Assembly (NCBI GenBank): GCA_035439505.1
Contig: DAORKJ010000005.1
Span: forward strand, 20,991-84,990
Origin: UBA7236 sp035439505
GTDB lineage: Bacteria > Bacteroidota > Bacteroidia > Chitinophagales > BACL12
Direction of reading: 5' to 3'
DNA length: 64,000 bases
Positions 8,334 through 18,660 of this stretch are shown here, piece after piece; positions within the stretch are counted from its first letter, which is position 1; each line of letters starts with the position of its first letter. A program made the position numbers and the translations under genes. The notes under the pieces are model-generated. The model had not been told where the DNA came from. It saw only the letters and a list, made by a program, of their open reading frames with translations, and searched no databases.

Positions 8334-10181
8334 ATGCGCAATTTTTATGTATTAATACTGGGGCTATCTAGTTTTGCTGCCAGTGCTACCGAGCCAACTG
8401 CAAATAATTACACTGCTACCATCGACCTTACCGTTGTTGAAAACGACCGCGTTAAAGTAACTATTGATGTGCCCGCCATAACTTCGGATAATATTGTTTA
8501 TTGCATACCTAAAATTGTACCCGGAACATATTCCATTTATGACTTCGGACGTTTTGTTTTTGATTTTAAAGCTTACAACGAAAATGGCACTGCTTTAAAA
8601 GTTGAACCTGTTGATGTGAACAGGTATAAAATATATAACGCTACTACACTTAAAAAAATTGAATATTGGATTGATGATACGTATGATATGACAGGTGATA
8701 ATCCCATTTTCGAACCTGCCGGAACAAATATTGCACCCGATAATTTCGTGGTTAACACCTTTGGATTTATTGGATATTTAGATGGGATGAAAGAAAACGA
8801 TTATGAGCTGATTATTAAAAAACCTTCCGGATTTTACGGTTCAACGCCTTTAAAAGCAAAATCTGCCGGTACTAATTTAGATAAATTTCATTTAGATGAT
8901 TACGACCATTTAGCTGATTCACCTTTGTTGTATGCTGTGCCCGATACGGCTTCTACTATGGTAGGTAATGCGCAGGTATTAATCGGCGTTTATTCGCCTA
9001 ATAAAGTTATTACCGCAAAACAAATAATGGATAATGTTAGCGAAATACTTGCTGCACAAGGCGAATATTTGGGAGGGAAATTACCGGTTGATAAATATGC
9101 GTTTTTATTGTATTTCACCGATACCACAGGAGTAAGCGGTGGAATGGGTGCACTCGAACACAAAAATTCAAGTGTTTACTTTTTACCGGAAACGGCCATT
9201 GAAAATATTGCACCCATGTTGCGTGATGTTTGTGCGCATGAATTTTTCCATGTGGTAACACCACTTGCCATTCACAGCCACGAAATAGCTGATTTCAATT
9301 TTATAGAACCTAAAATGAGTAAACATTTATGGTTGTATGAAGGGCAAACAGAATACGCTGCACATCATGCGCAGGTAAAGGCCGGATTAATTACACACGA
9401 GGTATTTATTAATCGTATGCAGGAAAAAATTGAAACTTCCACTAATTATTATAACGATACTTTGCCATTTACTGTAATGAGTTTGGGTTGTTTAGATGTT
9501 TATGAAGAGCAATACGGCAATGTATATCAGAAAGGTGCACTCATTAACATGTGTTTGGATATTGAATTACGACAATTGAGCAAGGGTAAATACGGTACGC
9601 AGGAATTAATGCGCGATTTAGGCAAAGAATTTGGCGCCAACAAAGCATTTGATGATGATGAATTGTTCGACAAAATTGCTAAAATGACTTATCCGGAAAT
9701 TCGTAATTTTTTTGCAACTTATGTGGAAGGTAACACACCTTTGCCTTATGAAAAATATTTGAATAAGGCAGGAATCATTTTATCACCTGAAGGTACAATG
9801 GATGTGATAAGTATGGGTAATATTTCGATGAATTATAATATTACTCCTGAAAGCAGTGAAATTATAATTGTTGGTTTAGAGGGCAGCAATAGTTTTGCAA
9901 AAGATATGGGTTATAAAATTGGAGATAAATTTTTAAGTATTAACGGACAATCACTCACAGCCGGAGGTGCTAACAGGGTAATCGATGTTTGGAAAGAAAC
10001 AACACAAGCCGGTGATAAGGTTGTGGTAATGGTTGAACGTAAGCTTGAAAATGGGAAGGTGAAGAAAGTAAAATTAAAAGGCAATGCCATTACAGTTAAA
10101 GTGCCTATGCCCAGAACATTAATGCTGGATGACCAAGCTACTCCGGAACAGGTAGCATTTAGAAAAGCCTGGTTAGGTTAA
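8334..10181 (+). CDS. M61-family metallopeptidase with PDZ domain, exported
   Basis: The protein has 615 aa with an N-terminal signal peptide (about residues 1-18, MRNFYVLILGLSSFAASA). The M61 (glycyl aminopeptidase) signature is present: zinc ligands in HEFFH (His302, His306) and WLYEGQTEYAAHH about 35 residues later, with the third ligand Glu in EGQTE. An N-terminal beta domain precedes the catalytic domain. A PDZ domain occupies about residues 490-570 (GYKIGDKFLSINGQSL). M61 enzymes cleave N-terminal residues from peptides, often Gly or Ala; this one should act in the periplasm. No T9SS domain is seen. It is a single-gene unit closed by a strong terminator. Confidence 0.9.
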   Translation: MRNFYVLILGLSSFAASATEPTANNYTATIDLTVVENDRVKVTIDVPAITSDNIVYCIPKIVPGTYSIYDFGRFVFDFKAYNENGTALKVEPVDVNRYKIYNATTLKKIEYWIDDTYDMTGDNPIFEPAGTNIAPDNFVVNTFGFIGYLDGMKENDYELIIKKPSGFYGSTPLKAKSAGTNLDKFHLDDYDHLADSPLLYAVPDTASTMVGNAQVLIGVYSPNKVITAKQIMDNVSEILAAQGEYLGGKLPVDKYAFLLYFTDTTGVSGGMGALEHKNSSVYFLPETAIENIAPMLRDVCAHEFFHVVTPLAIHSHEIADFNFIEPKMSKHLWLYEGQTEYAAHHAQVKAGLITHEVFINRMQEKIETSTNYYNDTLPFTVMSLGCLDVYEEQYGNVYQKGALINMCLDIELRQLSKGKYGTQELMRDLGKEFGANKAFDDDELFDKIAKMTYPEIRNFFATYVEGNTPLPYEKYLNKAGIILSPEGTMDVISMGNISMNYNITPESSEIIIVGLEGSNSFAKDMGYKIGDKFLSINGQSLTAGGANRVIDVWKETTQAGDKVVVMVERKLENGKVKKVKLKGNAITVKVPMPRTLMLDDQATPEQVAFRKAWLG

Positions 10182-10204
10182 ATAAATATTTGATAGTGTA
10201 AAGT

Positions 10205-10240
10205 AAAGTTGCGGTAGTTAAAACTATTGCAACTTTTTTT
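10205..10240 (+). terminator. Rho-independent terminator after the M61 peptidase gene
   Basis: A 14-bp stem (10205-10218 pairing with 10223-10236, two G-U pairs) with a TAAA loop is followed by seven T. It lies 23 nt after the peptidase stop, and its tail overlaps the end of the convergent epimerase gene. Confidence 0.85.
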
Positions 10241-10643
10241 ATAGCGGTTTATCCATACACAATTCCACCAATACACCATTTGTTGTTTTAGGATGTAAAA
10301 AACAAATCAATTTATTATCAGCTCCCGGTAATGGTTCTTTATTTAATAATTGAAATCCCAAACTTTCTAAGCGATGCATTTCTGCTAAAATATCGTCAAC
10401 GGCATAGGCAATATGATGTACACCTTCACCGCGTTTTTCAATAAATTTTGCAATTGCAGAATTTTCATTACTCGATTCCAATAATTCAATTTTGGTTTCT
10501 CCCATCATAAAAAATGCGGTTTTTACACCCTCGCGTTCAACAGCTTCTATTTTGTAATGTTCTTTCCCAAAAAGTTTGGCAAATAACTCATTGGAGGTCT
10601 CCAAACTCTTTACCGCAATACCAATATGTTCAATCTTTTTCAT
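10239..10643 (-). CDS. mce: Methylmalonyl-CoA epimerase
   Basis: The protein has 134 aa from ATG 10643 (MKKIEHIGIAVKSLE). An in-frame start six codons upstream is possible but less typical. It is a single VOC-fold metalloenzyme interconverting (R)- and (S)-methylmalonyl-CoA in propionate and odd-chain fatty-acid metabolism. Metal-binding positions are visible in HIGIAV (His5), GVHHIAYAV (near 80) and VELCMDK (Glu near 128). Length and motifs match the family well. It is convergent with the M61 gene, sharing its terminator region, and has its own -7 box just upstream. The mutase subunits are not in this window. Confidence 0.92.
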   Translation of the reverse strand: MKKIEHIGIAVKSLETSNELFAKLFGKEHYKIEAVEREGVKTAFFMMGETKIELLESSNENSAIAKFIEKRGEGVHHIAYAVDDILAEMHRLESLGFQLLNKEPLPGADNKLICFLHPKTTNGVLVELCMDKPL

Positions 10644-10658
10644 AATCGCGTGTTTATG

Positions 10659-10666
10659 CAAACTTA
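10659..10666 (-). promoter_or_regulatory. -7 box (TAAGTTTG) for the epimerase gene
   Basis: On the minus strand this reads TAAGTTTG, matching TAnnTTTG, with 15 nt to the ATG at 10643. No -33 element is obvious. Confidence 0.5.
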
Positions 10667-10837
10667 CATTACCAAATTAACACTATGACGCTAAAACAGG
10701 CAATTTTTCTACTGTTTGGACTAGCATTAAACTTAATGTAAACCTAAAAAAGGCGGGATTTTAGGCCAATTGCAGGTTTCAGCCAAACAGGTTTGGGAAT
10801 ATAGCCGCAATTTTTCCCAAGTTTAGAACTTTTCTAT

Positions 10838-10845
10838 TAACTTTG
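10838..10845 (+). promoter_or_regulatory. -7 box (TAACTTTG) for the isc genes
   Basis: An exact TAnnTTTG match lies 29 nt upstream of the iscS start. A -33 TTTG is not evident. No IscR-type operator was recognised. Confidence 0.5.
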
Positions 10846-10874
10846 TGTTTTAGAATTAGTCTAAATAGCGAAAT

Positions 10875-12092
10875 ATGCTCAAACTACCAATATACCTAGA
10901 TAATAGTGCTACAACCCCTGCCGATCCTCGTGTGGTGGATACCATGGTCCCTTATTTTTATGAGCATTTTGGAAATGCTGCCAGCAGAAGCCATCCTTTT
11001 GGCTGGGAAGCTGAAGATGCTGTAGACCAGGCTCGTGAGCGAATTGGTAAGTTAATTGGAGCAACAGACAAAGAAATTATCATTACTTCAGGTGCTACTG
11101 AGGCCGATAACCTTGCTATTAAAGGGGTGTACGATATGTATAGCCGCAAAGGCAATCATATTGTTACAGTTACAACCGAACACAAAGCTGTTTTGGATAC
11201 CTGTAAACACCTCGAAAAACAGGGTGCTCAAATTACCTACCTCAAAACTGATGCAGAAGGTAACATCGACTTGAACGAACTGGAAAGTATGGTTACCGAT
11301 AAAACTATTATGGTGGCTGTTATGTATGCCAACAATGAAATCGGAACAATTGCTCCAATTCGTCAAATTGCCGATATCGCACATAAAAAAGGTGCATTAA
11401 TGTTTTCAGATGCAACGCAGGCTGCAGGTAAAATTAGTATTGATGTTGACCGTGATGGTATCGATTTAATGGCATTTACTGCACACAAAATGTACGGCCC
11501 GAAAGGTGTTGGTGCACTTTATGTTCGCAGAAAAAATCCACGTGTTAAAGTGACCGCCCAAATGGATGGTGGTGGACACGAACGCGGTATGCGCAGTGGT
11601 ACTTTAAATGTACCTGGAATTGTAGGATTTGGAAAAGCAGCAGAATTAGCCATGATGGAAATGGAAATTGATGCAGCTCGTTTGAGTGTGATGCGCGACC
11701 GTTTAGAAAACGAATTGTGCAAAATAGAAGAATCATATGTAAATGGAAATCGCAGAAGCCGTTTGCCGCATATTACCAATATATCTTTCAAATATGTGGA
11801 AGGTGAAGGTTTGATGATGGCATTTAATCAAAATATTGCGGTTAGCTCCGGAAGTGCCTGTACTAGTGCATCTTTAGAGCCTAGTTATGTGTTGAAAGCC
11901 TTGGGTTTAGGCGATGATTTAGCGCATTCAAGTATTCGTTTTTCATTAGGTCGTTTTACTACCGATGAACAAATTCAATACACCATTGACCATGTAACTA
12001 AAGCAGTAAATAAATTACGCGACATGAGTCCGCTGTGGGAAATGTTTAAACAAGGAATTGATTTAAATTCCATAGAATGGGCAGAACATTAA
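10875..12092 (+). CDS. iscS: Cysteine desulfurase IscS
   Basis: This 405-aa PLP-dependent class V aminotransferase-fold enzyme takes sulfur from cysteine, leaving alanine, and passes it as a persulfide to the IscU scaffold. The N-terminus PIYLDNSATTPADPRV is diagnostic. The PLP lysine is in AFTAHKMYGPKG (about residue 206). The active-site cysteine is in SSGSACTSASLEPS (about 330), the long-loop version typical of IscS rather than SufS. It is the first gene of iscS-iscU-iscA, the assembly system that would feed the clusters of complex I encoded further along. The C-terminal extension after the core is normal for Bacteroidota IscS. Confidence 0.96.
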   Translation: MLKLPIYLDNSATTPADPRVVDTMVPYFYEHFGNAASRSHPFGWEAEDAVDQARERIGKLIGATDKEIIITSGATEADNLAIKGVYDMYSRKGNHIVTVTTEHKAVLDTCKHLEKQGAQITYLKTDAEGNIDLNELESMVTDKTIMVAVMYANNEIGTIAPIRQIADIAHKKGALMFSDATQAAGKISIDVDRDGIDLMAFTAHKMYGPKGVGALYVRRKNPRVKVTAQMDGGGHERGMRSGTLNVPGIVGFGKAAELAMMEMEIDAARLSVMRDRLENELCKIEESYVNGNRRSRLPHITNISFKYVEGEGLMMAFNQNIAVSSGSACTSASLEPSYVLKALGLGDDLAHSSIRFSLGRFTTDEQIQYTIDHVTKAVNKLRDMSPLWEMFKQGIDLNSIEWAEH

Positions 12093-12176
12093 ATAGTAAA
12101 TATCAATTTGAATTATTTACTTAGTTCAAGTGTTATCATTTAAAGGCAATAAATTAAATAAAGAAAACAACTGAAT

Positions 12177-12596
12177 ATGGCATACTCAAAAAAAGTGTTG
12201 GAACATTACGAGAATCCGCAAAATGTAGGAACACTCGATAGCAAAAAAAATGAAGTGGGAACCGGATTAGTTGGTGCTCCTGAATGTGGTGACGTGATGC
12301 GTTTGCAAATTGAAGTTGACCCTGCTACACAAAAAATTGTGGATGCTAAATTTAAAACATTTGGTTGCGGAAGCGCAATTGCTTCTTCATCAGTAGCCAC
12401 CGAATGGTTAAAAGGAAAAACAATTGATGAAGCATTAACGATAGATAATATGGACATCGTGGAAGAACTGGCTTTACCTCCGGTAAAAATCCATTGCTCT
12501 GTATTAGCAGAAGATGCTATCAAAGCAGCAATTCAGGATTATCGCAAGAAAAATAATATGCCTGAACTGCAATTAGAAGAAAAAATTGTTCACTAA
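12177..12596 (+). CDS. iscU: Iron-sulfur cluster scaffold IscU
   Basis: The 139-aa scaffold builds [2Fe-2S] clusters using sulfur from IscS. It starts MAYSKKVLEHYENPQNVG and has the three ligand cysteines in GAPECGDVM (about residue 37), FGCGSAIAS (about 63) and KIHCSVLAEDA (about 106). The chaperone-recognition motif is LPPVK immediately before the last cysteine. It sits 84 nt after iscS and 53 nt before iscA. The short C-terminal tail is slightly longer than in E. coli. Confidence 0.96.
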   Translation: MAYSKKVLEHYENPQNVGTLDSKKNEVGTGLVGAPECGDVMRLQIEVDPATQKIVDAKFKTFGCGSAIASSSVATEWLKGKTIDEALTIDNMDIVEELALPPVKIHCSVLAEDAIKAAIQDYRKKNNMPELQLEEKIVH

Positions 12597-12649
12597 AATC
12601 AATTAAGGAACACGTTATTCACATAGCGTTTAACCTTGTATTTAAGTTT

Positions 12650-12976
12650 ATGATTTTTATATCAGAACACGCAAAACAGAAAGTAGACCAGCTCAAAAAT
12701 GAAGCGGGATTGGGAAACGATTATTTTATCCGAATCAGCGTAGTGGGCGGCGGTTGCTCAGGTTTGAGCTATAAAATGGACTTTGATAACGAAGCTAAAG
12801 CCGGCGATCAGGAATTTGAAGACCGGGGTGAAAAACTCGTTACCGACCTCAAAAGTTTCCTCTATTTGTGTGATACAACTCTCGATTATTCCGATGGACT
12901 AAACGGAAAAGGCTTTCAATTTGTAAATCCGAACGCAAGCAGAACTTGCGGATGTGGAGAAAGTTTTGCAGTTTAG
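12650..12976 (+). CDS. iscA: A-type iron-sulfur carrier IscA
   Basis: The protein has 108 aa. A-type carriers deliver clusters to target enzymes. The HesB/IscA signature is clear: GGGCSGLSYKMDFD (first cysteine, about residue 40) and SRTCGCGESF at the C-terminus (two cysteines, CGC). It is the third gene of the isc cluster, and a strong terminator lies 30 nt downstream. No hscA, hscB or fdx is present here, so the Isc set is minimal or split. Confidence 0.94.
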   Translation: MIFISEHAKQKVDQLKNEAGLGNDYFIRISVVGGGCSGLSYKMDFDNEAKAGDQEFEDRGEKLVTDLKSFLYLCDTTLDYSDGLNGKGFQFVNPNASRTCGCGESFAV

Positions 12977-13006
12977 TATAATCTTTTCTTTTCATACTTG
13001 AACTTT

Positions 13007-13040
13007 AAACCTCCCTGGCGTAAGCTTTGGGAGGTTTTTT
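13007..13040 (+). terminator. Rho-independent terminator of the isc operon
   Basis: AAACCTCCC (13007-13015) pairs with GGGAGGTTT (13029-13037) around a 13-nt loop and is followed by T residues. The rest of the gap up to 13277 is AT-rich, and I see nothing else in it. Confidence 0.85.
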
Positions 13041-13277
13041 GTGCCCGTTTTTGGCGAAAAATCCGCAAAAGTGTCGCTAATTTCATAATTCTAAAATGTT
13101 GATAATCAAACGATTATCCTTGATATGGCACTTAATTAACTGTATCTACATATATCTTCCCATCACTACGACTTGGAAACAGCCTTTATCTGTTTTTTTT
13201 TAGGCAATTATTCTCTCACACCTTTACATTGCTCAAGTTCTTATTGAGCGAAAAACTTAAACTATCAAATTAAAGTT

Positions 13278-16200
13278 ATGCGCAAAATCTCATTACCAAA
13301 TCTAGTCGCAATTATGATTGTGATGATGTTTTTAATTCTTTCCAATACCAGGGCAATAGGACAAACTACCCTTTGGAAGAACAGATTAAATGGCTCAGGT
13401 GATAATGCCGATCGCTACAATGGCGCTGTAAAAGATGCTGCCGGAAATTTTTATTTAACCGGATATACAGTAAGCCCGGGAACCGGAAAAGATTTCCTGA
13501 CTGTTAAATTAAACAGTGCCGGAGATACTGTTTGGACAAGAAAATATAATTATGTTGCTAATTTCGATGATGAAGCAAATTTTATTGTAATTGATGCACT
13601 GGGAAATATCACCGTTTCTGGTTACTCCGACGGAGGATCAACTTCAACTAAAAATGATATTTTAACTATTCAATATAATGCAGCGGGTGCATTGCTTTGG
13701 GCAACCCGATATAATAATGCAGCTGTTAATGAAGATGAATTTCCTGCATCACTTTGTGTTGATGCTGCAAATAATATTTTTATTTCCGGAAGAAGTGATC
13801 ATGATGCAGGTAATATTGATGACGTTATTACCATTAAATATAATAACCTTGGTGTTCAACAATGGGCTGCGCAATATGATGGTGGATTAACCGACAGAGC
13901 AGCAGGAATTGTTGCGGATAATGCCGGTGGCTGCTACATTACAGGTAGAACTGATACCGGAGGAAGTGAAGATATTCTTACCATTAGTTATTCATCTACA
14001 GGAACTGTTAATTGGACAGTTTTATACAATGGACCGGGAGGTGACGATAGAGGTCAGGCAATTGCACTTGATGCTACAGGTAATATTTATGTTGGTGGAA
14101 TCCGCGCAAATGCAAGCGATGACGATTTTGTTACACTTAAATATAATACTGCCGGTGTTTTACAATGGTCTAAAATTGTAAATGGAGGCGACAATGACCG
14201 TTTAACAACAATAAAAACAGATGCGTTGAATAATGTTTATATCACCGGTCAAACGGATATTGATGCTGGTGGTAATTCGGATTATAATTTTAGAACGATA
14301 AAATATAATAGTGCAGGTGTTTTACAATGGAGTGCCATAACCGGTAATCCTGCCAATCAGGAAGATGTTCCATCAGATTTATTGGTTGATGCTGCGGGTA
14401 ACGTTTATGTTACAGGAAAAAGTGATGCCATTGCAGGTGGAGCAGTTAATTTTGAATTTATGACTGTAAAATACAATTCAGCCGGCGCACAACAATGGTT
14501 GAAATATTATGATGGAACAGTAGCAAATGCTGAAGATATTCCATCAACAATAATTGTAGATGCTGCATCAAATGTCTGGATTGCAGGTGGTGTTAGTTTC
14601 ACTGCAACACAAAAAGATGCCACTTTTATTAAATATAATAGCACAGGTGTTTTTCAAATAGCAAAAACATATAATGGTAAAGGTGATTTTACAGATAAAG
14701 CAAAAGCAATTGCTACAGATGCTTCAAACAATTTATTTGTTACCGGATATACGCTTGTTGAAGCACAACAAAGAAATGTGTTAGTACAAAAAATTAATTC
14801 AGCGGGAACAACTCTTTGGTCACGCAATGTAAATGGCACCAATGAAAATGATGAAGGTTTGGCTGTGACAACTGATGCTGCAGGTAATGTATATGTTGCG
14901 GGTTATAGCAACGGTTCCGGTACATACGATGATGGTTTAATTTTGAAATATAATACTTCAGGTGTTTTACAACTCAATATCATATATAATTACGTTGCAA
15001 GTCAACTCGATAAATTTGTGAGTATTGCTGTAAATCCTGCAGGTGATATTTTTGTAACCGGCTACAGCGATAGTAATGTTGACCCGCTTATCACCAATTA
15101 TGATTGGGTAACATTAAAATATAATGCGCTGGGAATTTTACAGTGGGCAACCAGATACAATGGTATTGGAAATGGTGATGATAAAGCTGCCAAATTAGTA
15201 TTGTCCGGCGATAAAATATTTGTAACAGGATATGCATTTAATGGAACAAATAATGATATTGTTACTATTAAATATGATAATGCAGGAACGCAATTAGCTA
15301 TTGCAACTCGTGCAGGTTCAGGTGGAGATGATGAGGGTGAAGATATGTTTATTTCAGGCGCTTCAGTATATGTAACGGGAACAGAGTTTGTAACAGGAAA
15401 TTTAGGTGATTATGTTACCATAAAATATGATACGTTACTCAATCAGTTATGGCTAAAAACATATAATGGTACTGCCGATGCTGAAGATAGAGCATATGGT
15501 GTTTCAGCTACTGCTACAGATGTTTACGTTACAGGAAAAAGTGCAGGAGTTGGCAGTGCAAATGATATTGCATTAATCAGATACAATGCATCCACAGGCG
15601 CTCAAAATTGGGCAAAACGATATACAGGAGCCGGCGCTTTAAATGACGAAGGATATAATGTAGTTACCGATGGTGGTGGCAATATTTACACTGGTGGAGT
15701 TACCGGTAACGCAGCTACTGTTGCTGATTTTGTCGCACTTAATTATAATACGGCAGGAACAAAATTACTGACATTAAAATACAATGGCACCGGCAACAAC
15801 GAAGATGTAGGTAAGCAGGTAATTTTAGATAACAATGGATATTTATATATAACAGGTTACAGCGTTGGTACCGGCACTGCCAACTATGATTTTTCGACAG
15901 TAAAATTTTGCACGCCACTTCCGGAGGCAACTATAACTGCAGGCGGTGCTACAAGTATTTGTATCGGCGACAGTGTTTTATTGAGTGCAAATACTGGTGC
16001 CGGATTAACTTATCAATGGAAAAAAGGAGCAGCTAATATTGCCGGCGCTACAAGTGCAAATTATAATGCAAAAGGTGCAGGTGCTTATAAAGTAGTGGTA
16101 ACCAATAGCAACGGTTGCACTAAAACATCTAATACCATTAGTGTTACAATAATTATTTGTAAAGATGGTGAAGTATTAAATAATCAAATGGAATATACAA

Positions 16201-16427
16201 TTTCACCAAATCCATTTGGTACTGCTACTCAATTACAACTTGCTAATGTAAATGAAAATGTTCAACTAGCTATTTATGATATTACAGGTAAATTGGTTTA
16301 TAGTACAAACATTGAAGCAGGAACCGAAAGTATAGAGCTGGGTCAGCAATTACTCCCGGGAGCATATATGATGGTATTGGAAAATGCAGGTTCTGTTCAA
16401 ACATACCAATTAATTAAAGCTGAATAA
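13278..16427 (+). CDS. Large SBBP beta-propeller repeat protein with T9SS sorting domain
   Basis: The 1049-aa exported protein has a signal peptide over about residues 1-28. Nearly all of it (about 30-880) is a series of SBBP-type repeats of 50-60 residues, each like DAAGNFYLTGYT ... VKLNSAGDTVW ... YNG, expected to fold as one or more beta-propellers. An Ig-like domain follows (about 885-965, SICIGDSVLLSAN ... YQWKKG ... NSNGCTKTS). A T9SS type A sorting domain is at the end (YTISPNPFGTATQLQ ... GAYMMVLENAG). It should be a surface or secreted adhesin-like protein. It is closely similar in design to the minus-strand gene at 25038-27944. No enzyme motif is seen. Confidence 0.88.
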   Translation: MRKISLPNLVAIMIVMMFLILSNTRAIGQTTLWKNRLNGSGDNADRYNGAVKDAAGNFYLTGYTVSPGTGKDFLTVKLNSAGDTVWTRKYNYVANFDDEANFIVIDALGNITVSGYSDGGSTSTKNDILTIQYNAAGALLWATRYNNAAVNEDEFPASLCVDAANNIFISGRSDHDAGNIDDVITIKYNNLGVQQWAAQYDGGLTDRAAGIVADNAGGCYITGRTDTGGSEDILTISYSSTGTVNWTVLYNGPGGDDRGQAIALDATGNIYVGGIRANASDDDFVTLKYNTAGVLQWSKIVNGGDNDRLTTIKTDALNNVYITGQTDIDAGGNSDYNFRTIKYNSAGVLQWSAITGNPANQEDVPSDLLVDAAGNVYVTGKSDAIAGGAVNFEFMTVKYNSAGAQQWLKYYDGTVANAEDIPSTIIVDAASNVWIAGGVSFTATQKDATFIKYNSTGVFQIAKTYNGKGDFTDKAKAIATDASNNLFVTGYTLVEAQQRNVLVQKINSAGTTLWSRNVNGTNENDEGLAVTTDAAGNVYVAGYSNGSGTYDDGLILKYNTSGVLQLNIIYNYVASQLDKFVSIAVNPAGDIFVTGYSDSNVDPLITNYDWVTLKYNALGILQWATRYNGIGNGDDKAAKLVLSGDKIFVTGYAFNGTNNDIVTIKYDNAGTQLAIATRAGSGGDDEGEDMFISGASVYVTGTEFVTGNLGDYVTIKYDTLLNQLWLKTYNGTADAEDRAYGVSATATDVYVTGKSAGVGSANDIALIRYNASTGAQNWAKRYTGAGALNDEGYNVVTDGGGNIYTGGVTGNAATVADFVALNYNTAGTKLLTLKYNGTGNNEDVGKQVILDNNGYLYITGYSVGTGTANYDFSTVKFCTPLPEATITAGGATSICIGDSVLLSANTGAGLTYQWKKGAANIAGATSANYNAKGAGAYKVVVTNSNGCTKTSNTISVTIIICKDGEVLNNQMEYTISPNPFGTATQLQLANVNENVQLAIYDITGKLVYSTNIEAGTESIELGQQLLPGAYMMVLENAGSVQTYQLIKAE

Positions 16428-16437
16428 TTTCTTTGAA

Positions 16438-18567
16438 ATGTTAAATAAATATTTGATAGTTGGTTTTAATATAATATTCAGTGTATCCGTCGTAATTGGT
16501 CAGGCTCCAATTGAAAAAGATTGGGATTACCGATTCGGCGGTACTGAATATGATAATTTAGATGGTGTTTTGGAATTGCCCTCTGGTGAAATCTTTTTAT
16601 ATGGGACTTCAAGTTCTGATGCTGAAGGTGATAAATCACAAGATGCTTATGAAACATGGCCGGGAATAAATTCAGGCGATGTTTGGGTACTTAAATTGGA
16701 TGCATTCGGTGAAAAAATTTGGGATTATCGCTACGGTGGAACAAATGCAGACGCTGCTTATGATTGTGTGTTATTAGCCGATGGCAGTATTATGTTGGCT
16801 GGTATTTCCAGCTCCCCAGTTTCGGGCGAAAAATCACAACCTTCATGGGGTTATTACGATTATTGGATGATTAAAATTGATGCAGATGGGAATTATTTAT
16901 GGGATAAAAGATTTGGTACAACTGCTTCTGAAAATTTGACGTGTATAGTACAAACCCAAGACGGAGGATTTGTATTAGGTGGTTATACAGAAGGTGATAA
17001 TAATGGTGATAAAACTCAACCTGCCTGGGAAGATGGTTCCTATGAATATGATTATTGGATTGTAAAAACAGATGCTGTAGGCAATAAACTTTGGGATAAA
17101 AGATATGGTGGTCTTGAAGCAGATTTAATGCATGGAATTGTGGAATTGCCTGATGGGTCGCTAATGTTGGGTGGATATTCCTATTCGGGAGTTAGTGGTG
17201 ATAAAACTACAAATCAGGAAGGTTTAGGTGATTATTGGGTGGTAAAAACAGACGCTGAAGGTAATTATATATGGGACAAAAAATATGGAGGCAATTTAGA
17301 GGAGAAAGTTTACCACATGATTTTGGATAACGATAATAATATTATAATCGGTGGTAACTCGCGTTCAGATATTAGTGGTGATAAAACGGAACCTGCGTAT
17401 CTGCATCCATGGTATGGTAACAGTACAGACTACTGGATTGTAAAAATTGATTTGGACGGGAATAAAATTTGGGATCACAGATATGGTGGAGAAGATTTTG
17501 AGGATGAATTTGGTAATATTTTTCAAACAAGCGACAACGGCTATTTGTTAAGCGGAAATTCCTACTCATGGCCAAGTGGTGAAAAAACCGAAGAAAACCT
17601 TGGCGAAGAACAGATGTGGAGTTTACTTATCGATAACAATGGAACTGTGCTTTGGGATAAAACTATCTTTACCGATAGTCATGAGGAATTAGGTTTGGGT
17701 ATTCAATTGCAAGATGGATGTTATTTGTTTGCAACTTATTCTTACGCACCGGTTTCCGGATATAAAACTCAATCACCATATGCATTCCTGAAGGATGATT
17801 ATTGGATAACCAAATTTTGCGATACTACCGCAATTTTGCCAATAGCTAACTTCACAAATGAGTTGGATACAATATGCCAAACATCATGTTTAAATTTTAA
17901 TTATACAGGGTCAGGTGCAAGTAGTTTTTTATGGGAGTTTGAAGGTGGGACTCCAAATGTTGCTACCACAGCTAACCCGGTAATATGTTACGAAAATGCA
18001 GGTAATTTTAATGTTACATTAATTGTGACAAATGATGCCGGAGCTGACACAATTACAATGGAAAATATAATAACAGTTTTGCCATCTCCAGCAGAAATAA
18101 ATTTACCTGAAACAGCAATTTTATGCAATTACGAAAGTTTGGTTTTAACTGTTGGTAGTGAAACTGCAACCTGGAGTACAGGCGAAACAGGAAGTGAAAT
18201 CACAATTTTTGAGCCTGGATTATTTTCCGTAACCGATAGTGGATATTGTGGCGCAGTAATCGATTCAGTGCTTGTTATAGCACAGCAGTGTAATTGTGAA
18301 TTGCTAAAACCTAATGCATTTTCGCCTAATAACGATGGCGCTAATGATGTATTTAGATTAATTGCCGCTTGCGACATTGATTTTACCTACTTGCATATTT
18401 ATAATAGATGGGGGGAAAAAGTATTTGAAACTACTAATATTGAAACGGCTTGGAATGGTACTTTTAAAAATGAAAATCAACCAATGGGCACATATGTTTA
18501 TGTGGTTTCCTATATAAATGAAAATGGCAACCAGGTTGAAGAAGGCAATATTACACTTTTAAGGTAA
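16438..18567 (+). CDS. Repeat protein with PKD domain and T9SS type B (gliding-motility) C-terminal domain
   Basis: The 709-aa protein starts 10 nt after the previous stop, so the two form one transcript. After a signal peptide (about 1-21) come about eight repeats of roughly 55-60 residues with the core WDYRYGGT ... LADGSIMLAG ... SGEKSQ ... DYWMIKIDADGNYLW, a relative of the SBBP/delta-propeller type. A PKD-like domain follows (about 470-545, FLWEFEGGTPNVATT). The last 90 residues are the CHU_C/type B sorting domain (NAFSPNNDGANDVF ... IYNRWGEKVFE ... GTYVYVVSYIN). Type B domains are used for T9SS export of large adhesins such as SprB. The upstream neighbour uses type A, so the pair mixes both signals. 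Confidence 0.87.
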   Translation: MLNKYLIVGFNIIFSVSVVIGQAPIEKDWDYRFGGTEYDNLDGVLELPSGEIFLYGTSSSDAEGDKSQDAYETWPGINSGDVWVLKLDAFGEKIWDYRYGGTNADAAYDCVLLADGSIMLAGISSSPVSGEKSQPSWGYYDYWMIKIDADGNYLWDKRFGTTASENLTCIVQTQDGGFVLGGYTEGDNNGDKTQPAWEDGSYEYDYWIVKTDAVGNKLWDKRYGGLEADLMHGIVELPDGSLMLGGYSYSGVSGDKTTNQEGLGDYWVVKTDAEGNYIWDKKYGGNLEEKVYHMILDNDNNIIIGGNSRSDISGDKTEPAYLHPWYGNSTDYWIVKIDLDGNKIWDHRYGGEDFEDEFGNIFQTSDNGYLLSGNSYSWPSGEKTEENLGEEQMWSLLIDNNGTVLWDKTIFTDSHEELGLGIQLQDGCYLFATYSYAPVSGYKTQSPYAFLKDDYWITKFCDTTAILPIANFTNELDTICQTSCLNFNYTGSGASSFLWEFEGGTPNVATTANPVICYENAGNFNVTLIVTNDAGADTITMENIITVLPSPAEINLPETAILCNYESLVLTVGSETATWSTGETGSEITIFEPGLFSVTDSGYCGAVIDSVLVIAQQCNCELLKPNAFSPNNDGANDVFRLIAACDIDFTYLHIYNRWGEKVFETTNIETAWNGTFKNENQPMGTYVYVVSYINENGNQVEEGNITLLR

Positions 18568-18660
18568 TAACGTATGAACGCACTAAAATAGTTTCACCTT
18601 GAAAATAATAGTTATGGAAATTGAATTAAAACAAATTATAGCTTAATAAATATCAACTTA